Source: Chiayiivirga flava (lineage in GTDB: Bacteria > Pseudomonadota > Gammaproteobacteria > Xanthomonadales > Xanthomonadaceae). From it: DNA of 64,000 bases. Each line of letters starts with the position of its first letter. Position 1 is the first letter of the stretch. The DNA lies in the NCBI RefSeq assembly GCF_014202825.1, contig NZ_JACHHP010000005.1, forward strand, positions 199,818 through 263,817, written 5' to 3'. The notes under the pieces were generated by a model, which did not search any database, had not been told where the DNA came from, and saw nothing but the letters and a program-made list of their open reading frames with translations. Below, in pieces: positions 25,101-33,163 of the stretch. The translations under genes and the position numbers were made by a program.

Positions 25101-27182
25101 GCCATCCGCGATGGTCCGCACGAGGCCACTGGGGTAGTACGAAAGCGTGTGCTGCAGCGCGCCGAAGCGCGACGAGGTGAGGACGTTGCCGGTGGCGGCA
25201 TCGAAGGTCTGCGCCAGCATCGGCGCGGCGGTGTTCGCCTCCTTGAGACCGGCGATCTGGCCTAGCACCCAGCGTGCGAAGTTGTCGTGGTACGTGATGG
25301 TTTCGGTGCGGGTCGTAGAGGCGCCGAGGGTGCTGCTGCGCGTGACGGTGCGCGGCCGGCCGAAGCCGTCGAGGCTGTCCGCCTTCCAGGTGAAGGTGAC
25401 GCCGTCCTGCACGATGTCGCGTTGCCGAAGCGGACGCAGGTGTTCGAGCTGGGCGCGATTGGCATAGGTTTGCGGCACCGTGCCGATGCGCGCCGGGAAC
25501 GGGCCGGCGTTCGGCGATGCGAGCTGCGGTCGGATCGTACGCGCAGCGGAGACGAATGTGTTGCCGTTGAACGTGGCGCCGAACTCGGTGCGCAGCACCT
25601 CGCCCAGCGTCGCGGAGCACCACGCATGTCCGACGAGCTGCCGTGTCTTGGATCCGTCCGGTGCCGTGATGCGAAACGTGGATGCGCTCGGCACGTCTGG
25701 CGCGCAGCTGGCGTTGTAGTCGTCGCAGTAGCCGTAGGTCCACGTGGAATCAACGCCAGGGCCGGTGTAGCGGCGCGAGAGCGTGGCGATCGACTGGTAT
25801 TCCTCGATACCGTCGTGCTCGTGGAAGCATTGCGGGGTGAGGTGCTGCTGCTCCAGCCAGCGATAGCGCAGCACGCCCGCAACGGTGAACGTGCCGACCA
25901 GGCCCGACGGCGCGGTGGCGGTGCCGACGTTGCTTCCCCACGCGCCCGGGTTGGAATCGCAGTACGGCTCCTGCTGCGGATCCGGCGACCAGAACGCGCA
26001 GTATTTGGTGAGCGCGTTGAAATCGAACGACCACGCAGTGGCATCGGGCAGAGTGACTTTGCGGAGCGTGCGGCCGAGAGCGGGCGTGGTGTAAGCGTAG
26101 GTCCACGTGCGCGCCTTGGCGTCGCCGGGCTGTTCGGTGACGCCCGTGACGAAGGAAATGCCGTTGACCGACTGCCATGACAGGCTCACCGCGCGTCCGT
26201 CGCTGGCCTGGATGCCGGTCAGTCGCGCGCCGTCGTACGTGAACGTCAGCGCATTGCCGTGGCGGTCCTCGATGCGGCTCGGCAGCAGCATCGCTTCGTA
26301 GCGGTACAGCGCCGACCCACTCATGAACGGCGGCGCGAACCAGTCCCAGCCACCGGTGACCAGTCGATCGAACCAGTATTTCCCGCCATCGGGCGAGACT
26401 GCGAGGAAGCCTTCGCCGCCGGCACCGTTGCTGGTGGCCGGCAGGCACGACAGCATCCAGTGGGCGTTGGTCACCAGCGGGAATGCGAGGGCATTACCGT
26501 CGAGGATCATCGAGGGCTGCAGCATGTTCTCCGGAGCGCGTCGCAGCACCTCCTGCGCGCCCTGTCCGGGCAGGACCAGCTGCACGCCTTGCCACCACTC
26601 GGATGCGGCGAAATTGCTGCCCTCGATCGCGACATCGCGCGCAAGTCCGAACGCCGAACAGCGTTTGGCTGGGCTGCCGCCGCTCACCGACCACGGCGCC
26701 TGCAGCGCCGGATGCGGCGTGAGCGTGCTCAAACGTGGCAGTTCCAGCGTCCAGTCGCCGAAGCCGCGTTCGCGCTGCCACCAGGGCGACCGACTGGCGC
26801 CGACATCCAGGCTGCGCACGATCGCGATGTCAGGTCCGCTGCCGCGCAGCAGCACGTCGGTCTGGACGAAGCGCAGGTTACCGGTGAGCGGGTCGATCGA
26901 TTCACCGAAGGCATCGTCGCCCAGTGGGGCGATCGCGCGGCTGGCGTTGAGGCGATTGACCGCCGCGTCGACCGCGGTCAGCGCGCCGTCTGCGACCACG
27001 TCCGGCAGGCCGTTGGGCACCGGCTGCGGCGCGGTCAGGTCGGTGATGTCGACGATGGCCGAGGGCGATACGTCTGCCGTGACCGGCGTCACTGCGACGA
27101 GTGCGGCGAGCAAGACGCAGGCGCCCAGCAGCCGATCGGGGCGACGTGCGTAAGCGCACGGCTGTGCTTCCTTGCAAGACAT
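22188..27182 (-). CDS. Secreted Rhs/YD-repeat polymorphic toxin-like protein with HExxH tip
   Basis: A 1664-residue protein. The N-terminus has a signal peptide (RLLGACVLLAALVAV..., cleavage near VTA), so export is by Sec rather than by a T6SS PAAR domain. YD repeats run from about 400 to 1450 (GFDYDPNGNLVARTDGVGD, RYAYDAHGHRLRTRRDTG). The conserved core ends RFLSPDPVAPTPESFNRYWY...DPDGRW near 1476. The last 190 residues are a variable tip with HEADH at about 1581-1585 and a later NREHSAYRAE, a zincin metallopeptidase-like signature. GC drops over the tip (22188-22750), as usual for exchanged Rhs tips. An internal GLFRDGFETGG stretch sits near residue 1275. The OmpA-like lipoprotein gene is coupled downstream. 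Confidence 0.9.
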   Translation of the reverse strand: MSCKEAQPCAYARRPDRLLGACVLLAALVAVTPVTADVSPSAIVDITDLTAPQPVPNGLPDVVADGALTAVDAAVNRLNASRAIAPLGDDAFGESIDPLTGNLRFVQTDVLLRGSGPDIAIVRSLDVGASRSPWWQRERGFGDWTLELPRLSTLTPHPALQAPWSVSGGSPAKRCSAFGLARDVAIEGSNFAASEWWQGVQLVLPGQGAQEVLRRAPENMLQPSMILDGNALAFPLVTNAHWMLSCLPATSNGAGGEGFLAVSPDGGKYWFDRLVTGGWDWFAPPFMSGSALYRYEAMLLPSRIEDRHGNALTFTYDGARLTGIQASDGRAVSLSWQSVNGISFVTGVTEQPGDAKARTWTYAYTTPALGRTLRKVTLPDATAWSFDFNALTKYCAFWSPDPQQEPYCDSNPGAWGSNVGTATAPSGLVGTFTVAGVLRYRWLEQQHLTPQCFHEHDGIEEYQSIATLSRRYTGPGVDSTWTYGYCDDYNASCAPDVPSASTFRITAPDGSKTRQLVGHAWCSATLGEVLRTEFGATFNGNTFVSAARTIRPQLASPNAGPFPARIGTVPQTYANRAQLEHLRPLRQRDIVQDGVTFTWKADSLDGFGRPRTVTRSSTLGASTTRTETITYHDNFARWVLGQIAGLKEANTAAPMLAQTFDAATGNVLTSSRFGALQHTLSYYPSGLVRTIADGAGNVTTLSNYKRGIPQTVVHPDGTSSKVAVDNVGQVTGSTDELGHTTGYLHDALGRLIKTTWPSGDSVAWNATERTFEAVNVAEYGLPAGHWRLTERTGNARAITYYDALWRPVLQRSFDNADEAGTRRMVLRRYDGNQRETFVSYPQRSIASVLSTPAGVATTYDGLGRPRTHTATSELGPLTTTIDYLAGFKRRTTNPRGIQRTETFHALDSPDTAALAGLQVPDAVTGIARDVFGKPRTMTRSGQWNGNALTLTRRYVYDAQQRLCKRIEPESGATVLDYDAAGNIAWQATGQNLPSHTDCQRGSVPVAQRSAYSHDTRGRLLAVDHPSDAADLAFSYFANGLLQTAGTAATANAPASLWTYAYTKRGLPLTETLAFDGKNSVIAHGHDANGARASLTWPSGLALAYAPNALGEPTRVGTYATGAGYHPGGALATWTYGNGVVREHLLNARQLPDRLRDTRNGVALLDHGFDYDPNGNLVARTDGVGDGLESSDLTYDDLDRLRTAVVPNKFGLESFEYDPLDNIRRAVVGPLDLRYDIDTNNRLQRITQAGDTVHAYTWNARGALATRSRPGEPDPHGLFRDGFETGGDLLPATVQTLVFDSANRLARIDGLERYAYDAHGHRLRTRRDTGTVRHEIRDRSGRLLYTEDTRDQQRTDYIALGTTLVAKRTRPLNGNTATTTYLHGDARGTPSVESNAVGQMLLRTRLTSYGAPYDGLWRDGPGFTGHTADAASQLVYMQQRYFDPLALRFLSPDPVAPTPESFNRYWYANNNPYKFLDPDGRWACTGVHCATFEASLRLASQASASDQLSSSQQTQLRRAVDFYGAKGDQQIKVTFANLGGELAQNLTDESGRGEIRFDVEGIAQRNPGQAGVQNGLAMRLLHEADHGAQIVKDGFPTSKEERLNREHSAYRAEGYYQKAMNFLQNSNNIWAPWHPGDGIDQGRVDARAQFSVMNSCSHSNEWSCK

Positions 27183-27478
27183 GGGTGGTCGGTCCTTCCA
27201 TCACGAGGACCCCGGCGGCAATGGCCCGCATCCATGCGGGACGGGCACGATAGGCGCGGATTCAATCGCGATTCAATGCGTGCAATGCCGCCGGGCTGGA
27301 TTCTCCGACTGGCGGTTGTCGTCGCAAGGCAGCGTGCGCCGTGTGCATGCGACTTCGCGTATGTGCACGTTCGTCCGTCGCGCGGCGCATCTCAACACGT
27401 GGTTCGTCGCTGCATGCGAGGCGTCGAAGAGAGTGGAATGCGTGGGAAGCGACGGATCGCGATTGCGGGGGCGGACCG
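27183..27478. other. Gap between XapX gene and Rhs start
   Basis: About 300 bases that must hold the Rhs promoter. No clear -35/-10 pair, RNA or repeat is seen. Open frames across it are shadows. Confidence 0.4.
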
Positions 27479-27736
27479 TCAGACCACGTCGTTTCGCGGT
27501 CCGGCTCTCGGCAGCTCGCCGAAGACGTGCTCGCCGCAGTGCTCCTTCACCCAGGTTACCGTGACAGGTTCGCGCGCGACGAGGCGCTTGACCAGCGGCA
27601 CGGCCTGTTCGCCGAGCAGGATGCCGAGCAGGCCGACGAGCGCCACCACCGGCGGCGCGGGCGAGCGCACGTGCAGGAGGCCGTAGATGGCGCCGACAAG
27701 CAGGCCGGCGGCGAACGACAGCAGGTAGAGTTTCAT
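27479..27736 (-). CDS. XapX (DUF1427) domain small membrane protein
   Basis: An 85-residue protein with two membrane segments, LLSFAAGLLVGAIYGLLHV and VVALVGLLGILLGEQAVPLV, spaced as in the XapX/DUF1427 family (G-x-x-x-G-x-x-Y motif and PAPP between the helices). The tail after residue 55 is cytoplasmic or periplasmic and family-atypical (EHCGEHVFGELP). It is last in the minus-strand DoxX-amidohydrolase-MFS-isochorismatase operon, 74 bases after the hydrolase gene. Function is unknown in the family. Confidence 0.85.
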   Translation of the reverse strand: MKLYLLSFAAGLLVGAIYGLLHVRSPAPPVVALVGLLGILLGEQAVPLVKRLVAREPVTVTWVKEHCGEHVFGELPRAGPRNDVV

Positions 27737-27810
27737 CGTGGCGCGCTCCGGTGCGTGGCATGGACTTGCGCCGCCGCGACATCCCGCGGCGGCGTCCGGC
27801 ACAACGGCAC

Positions 27811-28506
27811 TCAGTCGTGTGCGGTCGGCACCCGGTACGGCGGCAGCTGCGTGGCGGCGGCGCCGTGCACCATCGTGTAGGCGTATTCGACGCCGACGCC
27901 GTAGGCGCCGCAGTGGGTCTTCACGATGTCCATCACGGCGTCGTAGGTGCCGCGGTGGCCCCAGTCGCGCTGCCATTCGAGCATCACCGACAACGCGGTC
28001 ACGGGCACCGCGCCGGCCTGGACCACGCGCCGCATCGCGTTGTCGTGCGCCAGCGCGCTGACGTCGCCGCAGCAGTCCTCCACCACGTACACCTCGTAGC
28101 CGTCGTGCAGTGCCTGCACCGTCGGCAGCGCGACGCAGGTTTCGGTCCACAGCCCCGACAGCACGATCTTGCGGCGGCCGCTGCGTTCGATGGCGGCGAG
28201 GAAGTTGGCATCGTCCCACGCGTTCATCGTGCTGCGCTCGATCGGCGTACTGTCCGGCAGTGCGGCGAGGATCTGCGGCCAGGTGTGGCCGCTGAACGCC
28301 TTGCTTTCGACCGACGACAGCACGGTCGGCACGCCGAACACCTGCGCGGCCTTGGCCAGCAGCAGGTTGTTGTTGATCACGCTCTGGCGGTCGAAATTGC
28401 TCACGCCGAACAGCATCTGCGGCTGCAGGTCGATCATCGCCACCACGCAGTTGTCGGGCGTGAGCAGGCCTTTTTCGCTGAGCTTGGGACGGGTCGGTTG
28501 CGGCAT
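27811..28506 (-). CDS. Isochorismatase-family (YcaC-like) cysteine hydrolase
   Basis: A 231-residue protein. The catalytic triad of the family is recognisable: D26 in VAMIDLQPQM, a lysine near residue 90-110 and the nucleophile cysteine in GLWTETCVALPT. The QALHDGYEVYVVEDCCGD block is typical of YcaC-like members. It hydrolyses an amide or related bond of an unknown small molecule in the cytoplasm. A GAGGA site lies 8 bases before the ATG at 28506. It sits between the MFS gene and the XapX gene in one operon. Confidence 0.92.
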   Translation of the reverse strand: MPQPTRPKLSEKGLLTPDNCVVAMIDLQPQMLFGVSNFDRQSVINNNLLLAKAAQVFGVPTVLSSVESKAFSGHTWPQILAALPDSTPIERSTMNAWDDANFLAAIERSGRRKIVLSGLWTETCVALPTVQALHDGYEVYVVEDCCGDVSALAHDNAMRRVVQAGAVPVTALSVMLEWQRDWGHRGTYDAVMDIVKTHCGAYGVGVEYAYTMVHGAAATQLPPYRVPTAHD

Positions 28507-28598
28507 CGCTGTGTCCTCGGATGGGTCGGCGGGCGGCGCTGGCGCCGGCTCGCGACAGTGTGTGCGTGCGCGCGCCGGCACGATTGCATTTGCGTGCG

Positions 28599-30224
28599 TC
28601 AGATGTCGCGGTGCGCCCGCGTCGCGGCCGCCACGGCTGGACCGCCCACGAAATGCCGAACCACGGGCACGTGTCCGGCGGCCTGCAGCGCACGGATGCC
28701 CTCCTGCAGGCGTCGCTCGTCGCCGGTCACGCGATCGTGCTGGCGCAGGTGTTCGAGCCACGAGGCGACGACGAAGTACTCCAGATGCGTGCCGGGCGAC
28801 GCAACATCTTCCAGCACGTTCCACTGGACCGCACCGTCGCGCCGGCGGCTGCGGCCGAGCTGCGCCATGAGGTCGAGGAAGGCGTCCCGATCGCTCGCGT
28901 CCACGCGGTATTCGACGGTCACGAGCACCGGCCCGCGTTCGCCCTCCGGCTCTTCCGCCACCACCGGCTGCGGCCAGTGCGCCGATGCCGCGACATCGAG
29001 CGACTCCACCGCGGCCAGACGGAAGCGCAGTGCCCACACGGCCGCCAGCGCGGTCGCGACGGCCGCCGCCAGCAGCGCGACCCGCAGGCTCGCATGCTGC
29101 GCGAGCGCGCCCCAGCCCAGGCTGCCCGCGCCCATGCCGAGCGCGAAGATCACGATGTACAGCGACAGCGCGCGTGCGCGCACCCACTGCGGCACCGAGG
29201 TCTGCGCCGCGATCTGGAACGACGACAGCACCGTGATCCAGCTCGCGCCGTTGAGCAGCATCACCGCGCCGAGCAGGGTCGGGTCCGTCAGCGCCGCCGT
29301 TGCCGCGATGCACGCGGCCTGCAGCAGGCATGCGAACAACACCATGCGGTCGCGATCCATCCGCGCGCGCAGCCGCGGCAGCAGCAGCGCGCCGGCCAGC
29401 GCGCCGACGCCGATGCAGCCGAGCAGCGCGCCATAGGTGGCGGCCTCGCCGCCGAGGTCGCGCCGCACCAGCGTCGGCAGCAGCGCGGGCAGTGCGCTGG
29501 CGAAGAAAAAGAAACTCGCGGCACGGGCCAGCACCGCGCGGAACACGGTGGCCTGCGCGGCGTAGCGCAGGCCCGCGCGCAGCGCGTCGCCGACGTGTTC
29601 GCGCGGCAGGCGGCCGGCGTCCGGAGGCCGTTTCCAGACCCACAGCACGGCCAGCATGCCGGCGAAGCTGACGGCGTTAAAGGCAAAGGCCCACGGGGGC
29701 CCGGCCTGCGCGACGACGACGCCGCCGAGTGCCGGACCGACCGAACGCGCGATGTTCATGCTGATCGACGACAGCGCCACGGCCGGCGGCAGCAGGTCGC
29801 GCGACACCAGTTCGGACGTGGTGGCGGCCTGCGCCGGCATCGCCATCGCGGCGCCGCAGCCCAGCGCAAACGTCAATGCGAGCAGCGACCAGGGTTGCAG
29901 CATCCCGGACCATGCCAGCGCCGCCAGCAGCGCCGCGATGCCGCACATCCAGGCCTGCGTCCACAGCAGATAGCGGCGGCGGTCGACGATGTCGGCCAAG
30001 GCGCCCGCAAGCAGCGCGAGGAACACCACCGGCAGCGTGGTCGCCGACTGCACCGCCGCCACCCACAGCGGCGAATCGGTGGCTTCGGCCATCATCCACG
30101 CGGCGGCGACATCGTGCATCCAGGTGCCGATGTTGCTGCCGAGAATGGCGAGCCACATCGCGCGGAACATCGGCACGGCCAGCGGCGACCACGCGCCGGG
30201 TGCGACGTGCTGCGATTCGTTCAC
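28599..30224 (-). CDS. MFS transporter (EntS-like MFS_3) with C-terminal ABM-like domain
   Basis: A 541-residue protein from GTG 30224, two residues' length after the amidohydrolase stop. Twelve membrane helices occupy residues about 15-415 (MWLAILGSNIGTWMHDVAAA, the A-loop LADIVDRRRYLLW, FFFFASALPALLPTLVRR). Residues about 435-535 form a soluble antibiotic-biosynthesis-monooxygenase-like domain (VLVTVEYRVDASDRDAFLDL, YFVVASWLEHLRQHDRV), a fusion common in this EntS-like family. It probably exports a small molecule handled by the neighbouring enzymes; the substrate is unknown. Confidence 0.9.
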   Translation of the reverse strand: MNESQHVAPGAWSPLAVPMFRAMWLAILGSNIGTWMHDVAAAWMMAEATDSPLWVAAVQSATTLPVVFLALLAGALADIVDRRRYLLWTQAWMCGIAALLAALAWSGMLQPWSLLALTFALGCGAAMAMPAQAATTSELVSRDLLPPAVALSSISMNIARSVGPALGGVVVAQAGPPWAFAFNAVSFAGMLAVLWVWKRPPDAGRLPREHVGDALRAGLRYAAQATVFRAVLARAASFFFFASALPALLPTLVRRDLGGEAATYGALLGCIGVGALAGALLLPRLRARMDRDRMVLFACLLQAACIAATAALTDPTLLGAVMLLNGASWITVLSSFQIAAQTSVPQWVRARALSLYIVIFALGMGAGSLGWGALAQHASLRVALLAAAVATALAAVWALRFRLAAVESLDVAASAHWPQPVVAEEPEGERGPVLVTVEYRVDASDRDAFLDLMAQLGRSRRRDGAVQWNVLEDVASPGTHLEYFVVASWLEHLRQHDRVTGDERRLQEGIRALQAAGHVPVVRHFVGGPAVAAATRAHRDI

Positions 30225-30228
30225 CGGC

Positions 30229-32172
30229 TCAGAACGCGAAGCAGGCGCAGCCGAGCGCGCCCCAGAACGCGCCGTCGGCGGCGCCGGGCACGTCGTGCGC
30301 GGCGGCGTGGGTGTGCGCGTGCACCCGGCAGGCCGGCGCGGCGGCGACGCGCGCGGCCGGCGCGATGGCGTGGCGCACCGGCGACCAGTCCGGCATCGGC
30401 GCCGGCAGCAGCGGCGCCAGTGCGCGGTGCCGACCGGCGCCGTGCACGATGCGCCCGCCGACCACGGTGAGCTCGCTCTCGATGGCCGGAATGTCGGCCT
30501 CGTCCACCGCGAAGAAATCCGCCGACAGCACCGCGAAGTCGGCGTACTGCCCGACCGCGAGCGCGCCCTTGCGCGCCTGCTCGTTCGAGAACCACGCGCT
30601 GCCGTGCGTCCACAGCCGCAGGGCTTCGTCGCGTTCGAGCCGATTGTCGTCGCCGTACAGCGCGGTTCCGCCGAGCGTGCGCCCGCTGACCAGCCAGTAC
30701 AGCGCGATCCACGGGTTGTAGCTCGCCACGCGCGTGGCGTCGGTGCCGGCGCCGACCGGCACGCCGGCATTAAGCATGCGACGGATCGGCGGCGTGTGCG
30801 CGGCGGCGGCCGCGCCGTAACGTTCGACGAAGGCCTCGCCCTGGAAGGCCATGCGGTGCTGCACCGCGATGCCGCCGCCGAGCGCGCGCACCCGGTCGAT
30901 ATTGCGCGGCGAGATGGTTTCGGCATGGTCGACGATCCAGTGCAGACCGTCGAACGGCACCTCGCGGTTCACCCGCTCGTACACGTCGAGGATGCGTGCG
31001 ATCGATTCGTCGTAGGTCGCGTGGATGCGGAACGGCCAGCGCTGCTGCACGAGGAAGCGCACCACGGCGTCGAGGCCGTCCTCCATCGAGGCCGGCAGAT
31101 CCGGCCGGGGTTCGTTGAACAGCTCGAAGTCCGCTGCGGAGAACACCAGCATCTCGCCCGCGCCGTTGTGGCGCAGCATGGCGTCGCCCTGGCCGGGCGA
31201 AAGCAGCGTCGTCCAGCGCCGAAAGTCCTCGAGTTCGCCGCCCGGGTTCTGGGTGAACAGGTTGTAGGCGATGCGCACGGTCAGCGCATCCTCGCGATGC
31301 AGCTGCTCGATGATCGCGTAATCCTCGGGATAGTTCTGGAAGCCGCCGCCGGCGTCGATCACCGAGGTGATGCCGAGGCGGTTGAGCTCGCGCATGAAGT
31401 GGCGCGTGGAATTGTGCTGGTACTCGGGCGGCAGGCGCGGGCCCTTGGCGAGCGTGGCGTAGAGGATCAGCGCGTTCGGTTTGGCCAGCAGCAGCCCGAT
31501 CGGGTTGCCGGCCTTGTCGCGTTCGATCCTGCCGCCGGGCGGATCGGGCGTGTCGCGGGTGTAGCCCACGGCGCGCAGCGCGGCGCGATTGAGCAGCGCG
31601 CGGTCGTACAGGTGCAGCAGGAAGACCGGCGTGTCGGGTGCGAGGGCGTTGAGTTCGTCGAGCGTGGGCAGACGCTTCTCGTCGAACTGGTGCGCGGTGA
31701 AGCCGCCGACCACGCGCACCCACTGCGGCGCCGGCGTGATCGCGACCTGCGCGCGCAGCATCGCCATCGCGTCGGCCAGCGACCGCACGCCGTCCCAGCG
31801 CAGCTCCAGATTGTAGTTGAGGCCGCCGCGGATGAGATGCGTGTGGCTGTCGTTGAGGCCGGGGATCAGGCAGGCGCCGTGCGCATCGATGACGCGTGTG
31901 GCGGGATCTTGCAGCGGCATCACGTCGGCGTCGCTGCCGATGGCGGCGATGCGTCCGTCGCGCACCGCCAGCGCCGTGGCGCGCGGGCGTGCGGGGTCGA
32001 GCGTGTGGATGCGCGCGTTGCGCACGATCAGATCGGGCATCGGGCTGTCCCTGGTCGAATGGTCGCGCGGTCCCGAGCCGCGCCGGGTCGGGGCGCAGCC
32101 GCCGAGCGCGAGAGCGCCGGCCGCAATGATGCCTTGCGACAGGCGGCGACGGGTCTCGTCGGGCGCGGTCAT
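30229..32172 (-). CDS. YtcJ-type amidohydrolase, predicted Tat lipoprotein
   Basis: A 647-residue protein. The start at 32172 overlaps the DoxX stop by ATGA and adds TRRRLSQGIIAAGALALGGC, a twin-arginine-like leader with a lipobox Cys26. A second start at 32040 (MPDLIVRNARIHTLD) would give the cytoplasmic form. The amidohydrolase fold shows the metal motif DSHTH, the LHWIVDHAE block, and a late GVPVGAGTDATRV. YtcJ-like enzymes hydrolyse N-acyl or formimino bonds of unknown substrates. If the longer start is used the enzyme is folded first and tethered to a membrane, which is unusual. The C-terminus (PAPMPDWSPVRHAI and on) is long and histidine/alanine rich. Confidence 0.88.
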   Translation of the reverse strand: MTAPDETRRRLSQGIIAAGALALGGCAPTRRGSGPRDHSTRDSPMPDLIVRNARIHTLDPARPRATALAVRDGRIAAIGSDADVMPLQDPATRVIDAHGACLIPGLNDSHTHLIRGGLNYNLELRWDGVRSLADAMAMLRAQVAITPAPQWVRVVGGFTAHQFDEKRLPTLDELNALAPDTPVFLLHLYDRALLNRAALRAVGYTRDTPDPPGGRIERDKAGNPIGLLLAKPNALILYATLAKGPRLPPEYQHNSTRHFMRELNRLGITSVIDAGGGFQNYPEDYAIIEQLHREDALTVRIAYNLFTQNPGGELEDFRRWTTLLSPGQGDAMLRHNGAGEMLVFSAADFELFNEPRPDLPASMEDGLDAVVRFLVQQRWPFRIHATYDESIARILDVYERVNREVPFDGLHWIVDHAETISPRNIDRVRALGGGIAVQHRMAFQGEAFVERYGAAAAAHTPPIRRMLNAGVPVGAGTDATRVASYNPWIALYWLVSGRTLGGTALYGDDNRLERDEALRLWTHGSAWFSNEQARKGALAVGQYADFAVLSADFFAVDEADIPAIESELTVVGGRIVHGAGRHRALAPLLPAPMPDWSPVRHAIAPAARVAAAPACRVHAHTHAAAHDVPGAADGAFWGALGCACFAF

Positions 32173-32615
32173 CGCAGCGCCACCTGGCGACGGCCGTCGA
32201 TCGACCACGCGCCTGCCCCGATCAGCGCCACGGCGAGCAGCATGCAGGTCCAGAACACCGGATATTCCATGCCGCCGTGCATCCAGAACCAGCCGGCGGG
32301 GCGGGCGATCGGCACGGTGGTGGCGAGAAACGCCACGCCGAGCGCTGCCGCCGGCCGCGTGAACAGTCCGAGCACCAGCAGCACGCCGACGCCGGCCTGC
32401 ACCAGCGCCAGCAGCAGCGGCAACGGCGCGGCGGCGGGAAGCCCGAACTGCTGCAGCTCGGCCGCAAACCCGGTGAGCCCGGGGCCGCCGAACCAGCCGA
32501 ACAGCTTTCCGAATCCATGCGGCAGCAGAAACCCGCCGGCGGCGACGCGCAGGATCAGCAGCGCGAGCGAATGCGAAGCGGGGGCGAAGCGCAGTGGAAG
32601 CGAGGCAGCGTGCAT
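32169..32615 (-). CDS. DoxX-family membrane protein
   Basis: A 148-residue protein with four membrane helices (LALLILRVAAGGFLLPHGFG, LPLLLALVQAGVGVLLVLGL, LGVAFLATTVPIA, WTCMLLAVALIGAGAW) and the conserved LPHGFGKLFG loop of DoxX proteins. Family members are linked to quinone or thiol redox in the inner membrane. It is the first gene of the minus-strand operon, coupled to the amidohydrolase. Its promoter lies in the 32616-32850 gap, back to back with the ilv leader promoter. Confidence 0.88.
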   Translation of the reverse strand: MHAASLPLRFAPASHSLALLILRVAAGGFLLPHGFGKLFGWFGGPGLTGFAAELQQFGLPAAAPLPLLLALVQAGVGVLLVLGLFTRPAAALGVAFLATTVPIARPAGWFWMHGGMEYPVFWTCMLLAVALIGAGAWSIDGRRQVALR

Positions 32616-32859
32616 CGTGCGATCCCGGCAACTGCGAAGGGCAGCGCCTGCAGCATGCCGGTGCATCCGGCGCGACGGATTGCATCGGCGTGCGCGGACG
32701 GCGACCGCGCCCCGGTCGTTGACGTTGTCGTCCGGATGTTCGGATGCGTAATCTCGCGTCGGCGGCCAACGTGGATGGCGCTCTGCGGTGAACCTGAATT
32801 CACTGCTTTGCGGCTGCACGTGCCGGATTCGGCACCATCGGCGCAGCCCGAGAAAACGC

Positions 32860-32887
32860 TTGACACGCCGTATTGCTGCGGTACAGC
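32860..32887 (+). promoter_or_regulatory. Promoter of the ilv/leu operon
   Basis: A perfect TTGACA at 32860-32865 and a TACAGC box at 32882-32887 are separated by 16 bases. Transcription would start near 32893-32896, only 3-6 bases before the leader peptide ATG at 32899. The leader mRNA is then almost or fully leaderless. Confidence 0.55.
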
Positions 32888-32898
32888 ATCGACCTCCC

Positions 32899-33027
32899 AT
32901 GCAGCCGTCCAGCGCCATCGCCGCCACCCTGCCCTGCCGCGCCACCGCGCTGGCCGGCCGCGTCGCGCTCGTACTTCCGCTCGTACTTATTACCGGACAT
33001 CCGTGCGGAGCGGCGACCTGGGACTGA
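32899..33027 (+). CDS. ilvL: Branched-chain amino acid operon leader peptide
   Basis: A 42-residue peptide. Residues 22-31, [10 protein letters not shown], are eight branched-chain residues out of ten, with the codon block CTC GTA CTT repeated twice (32968-32976 and 32980-32988) followed by ATT. This is the control region of a translational attenuator: shortage of charged Leu, Val or Ile tRNA stalls the ribosome here. It is followed by a strong terminator at 33052. No Shine-Dalgarno sequence precedes the ATG, which fits a leaderless start close to the promoter. Confidence 0.85.
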   Translation: MQPSSAIAATLPCRATALAGRVALVLPLVLITGHPCGAATWD

Positions 33028-33051
33028 TCCAACGCACCACCCCCAGACCAC

Positions 33052-33087
33052 CGAAACCCCGCACCGGGCAACCCGTGCGGGGTTTCG
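33052..33087 (+). terminator. Attenuator terminator upstream of ilvD
   Basis: CGAAACCCCGCAC (33052-33064) pairs perfectly over 13 bp with 33075-33087 around a 10-base loop, followed by a short T-rich stretch (AGTTTCT). An earlier GTGCGG at 33003-33008, inside the leader codons just after the stall site, can pair with CCGCAC at 33059-33064 and would form the antiterminator. When the ribosome reaches the leader stop it masks that segment and the terminator forms. Confidence 0.8.
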
Positions 33088-33163
33088 AGTTTCTGGGGTC
33101 CGAAAAAGTGAATCCGAATCCGCAGTTTTCCCCATCCCACCTCGAGCAGACGCCAGACACTCC

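Noticed and set aside
28599-30224. The MFS-ABM fusion as a novel enzyme-transporter chimera
   Set aside because: The C-terminal ABM-like extension is common in the EntS-like MFS family, so the architecture alone is not new.
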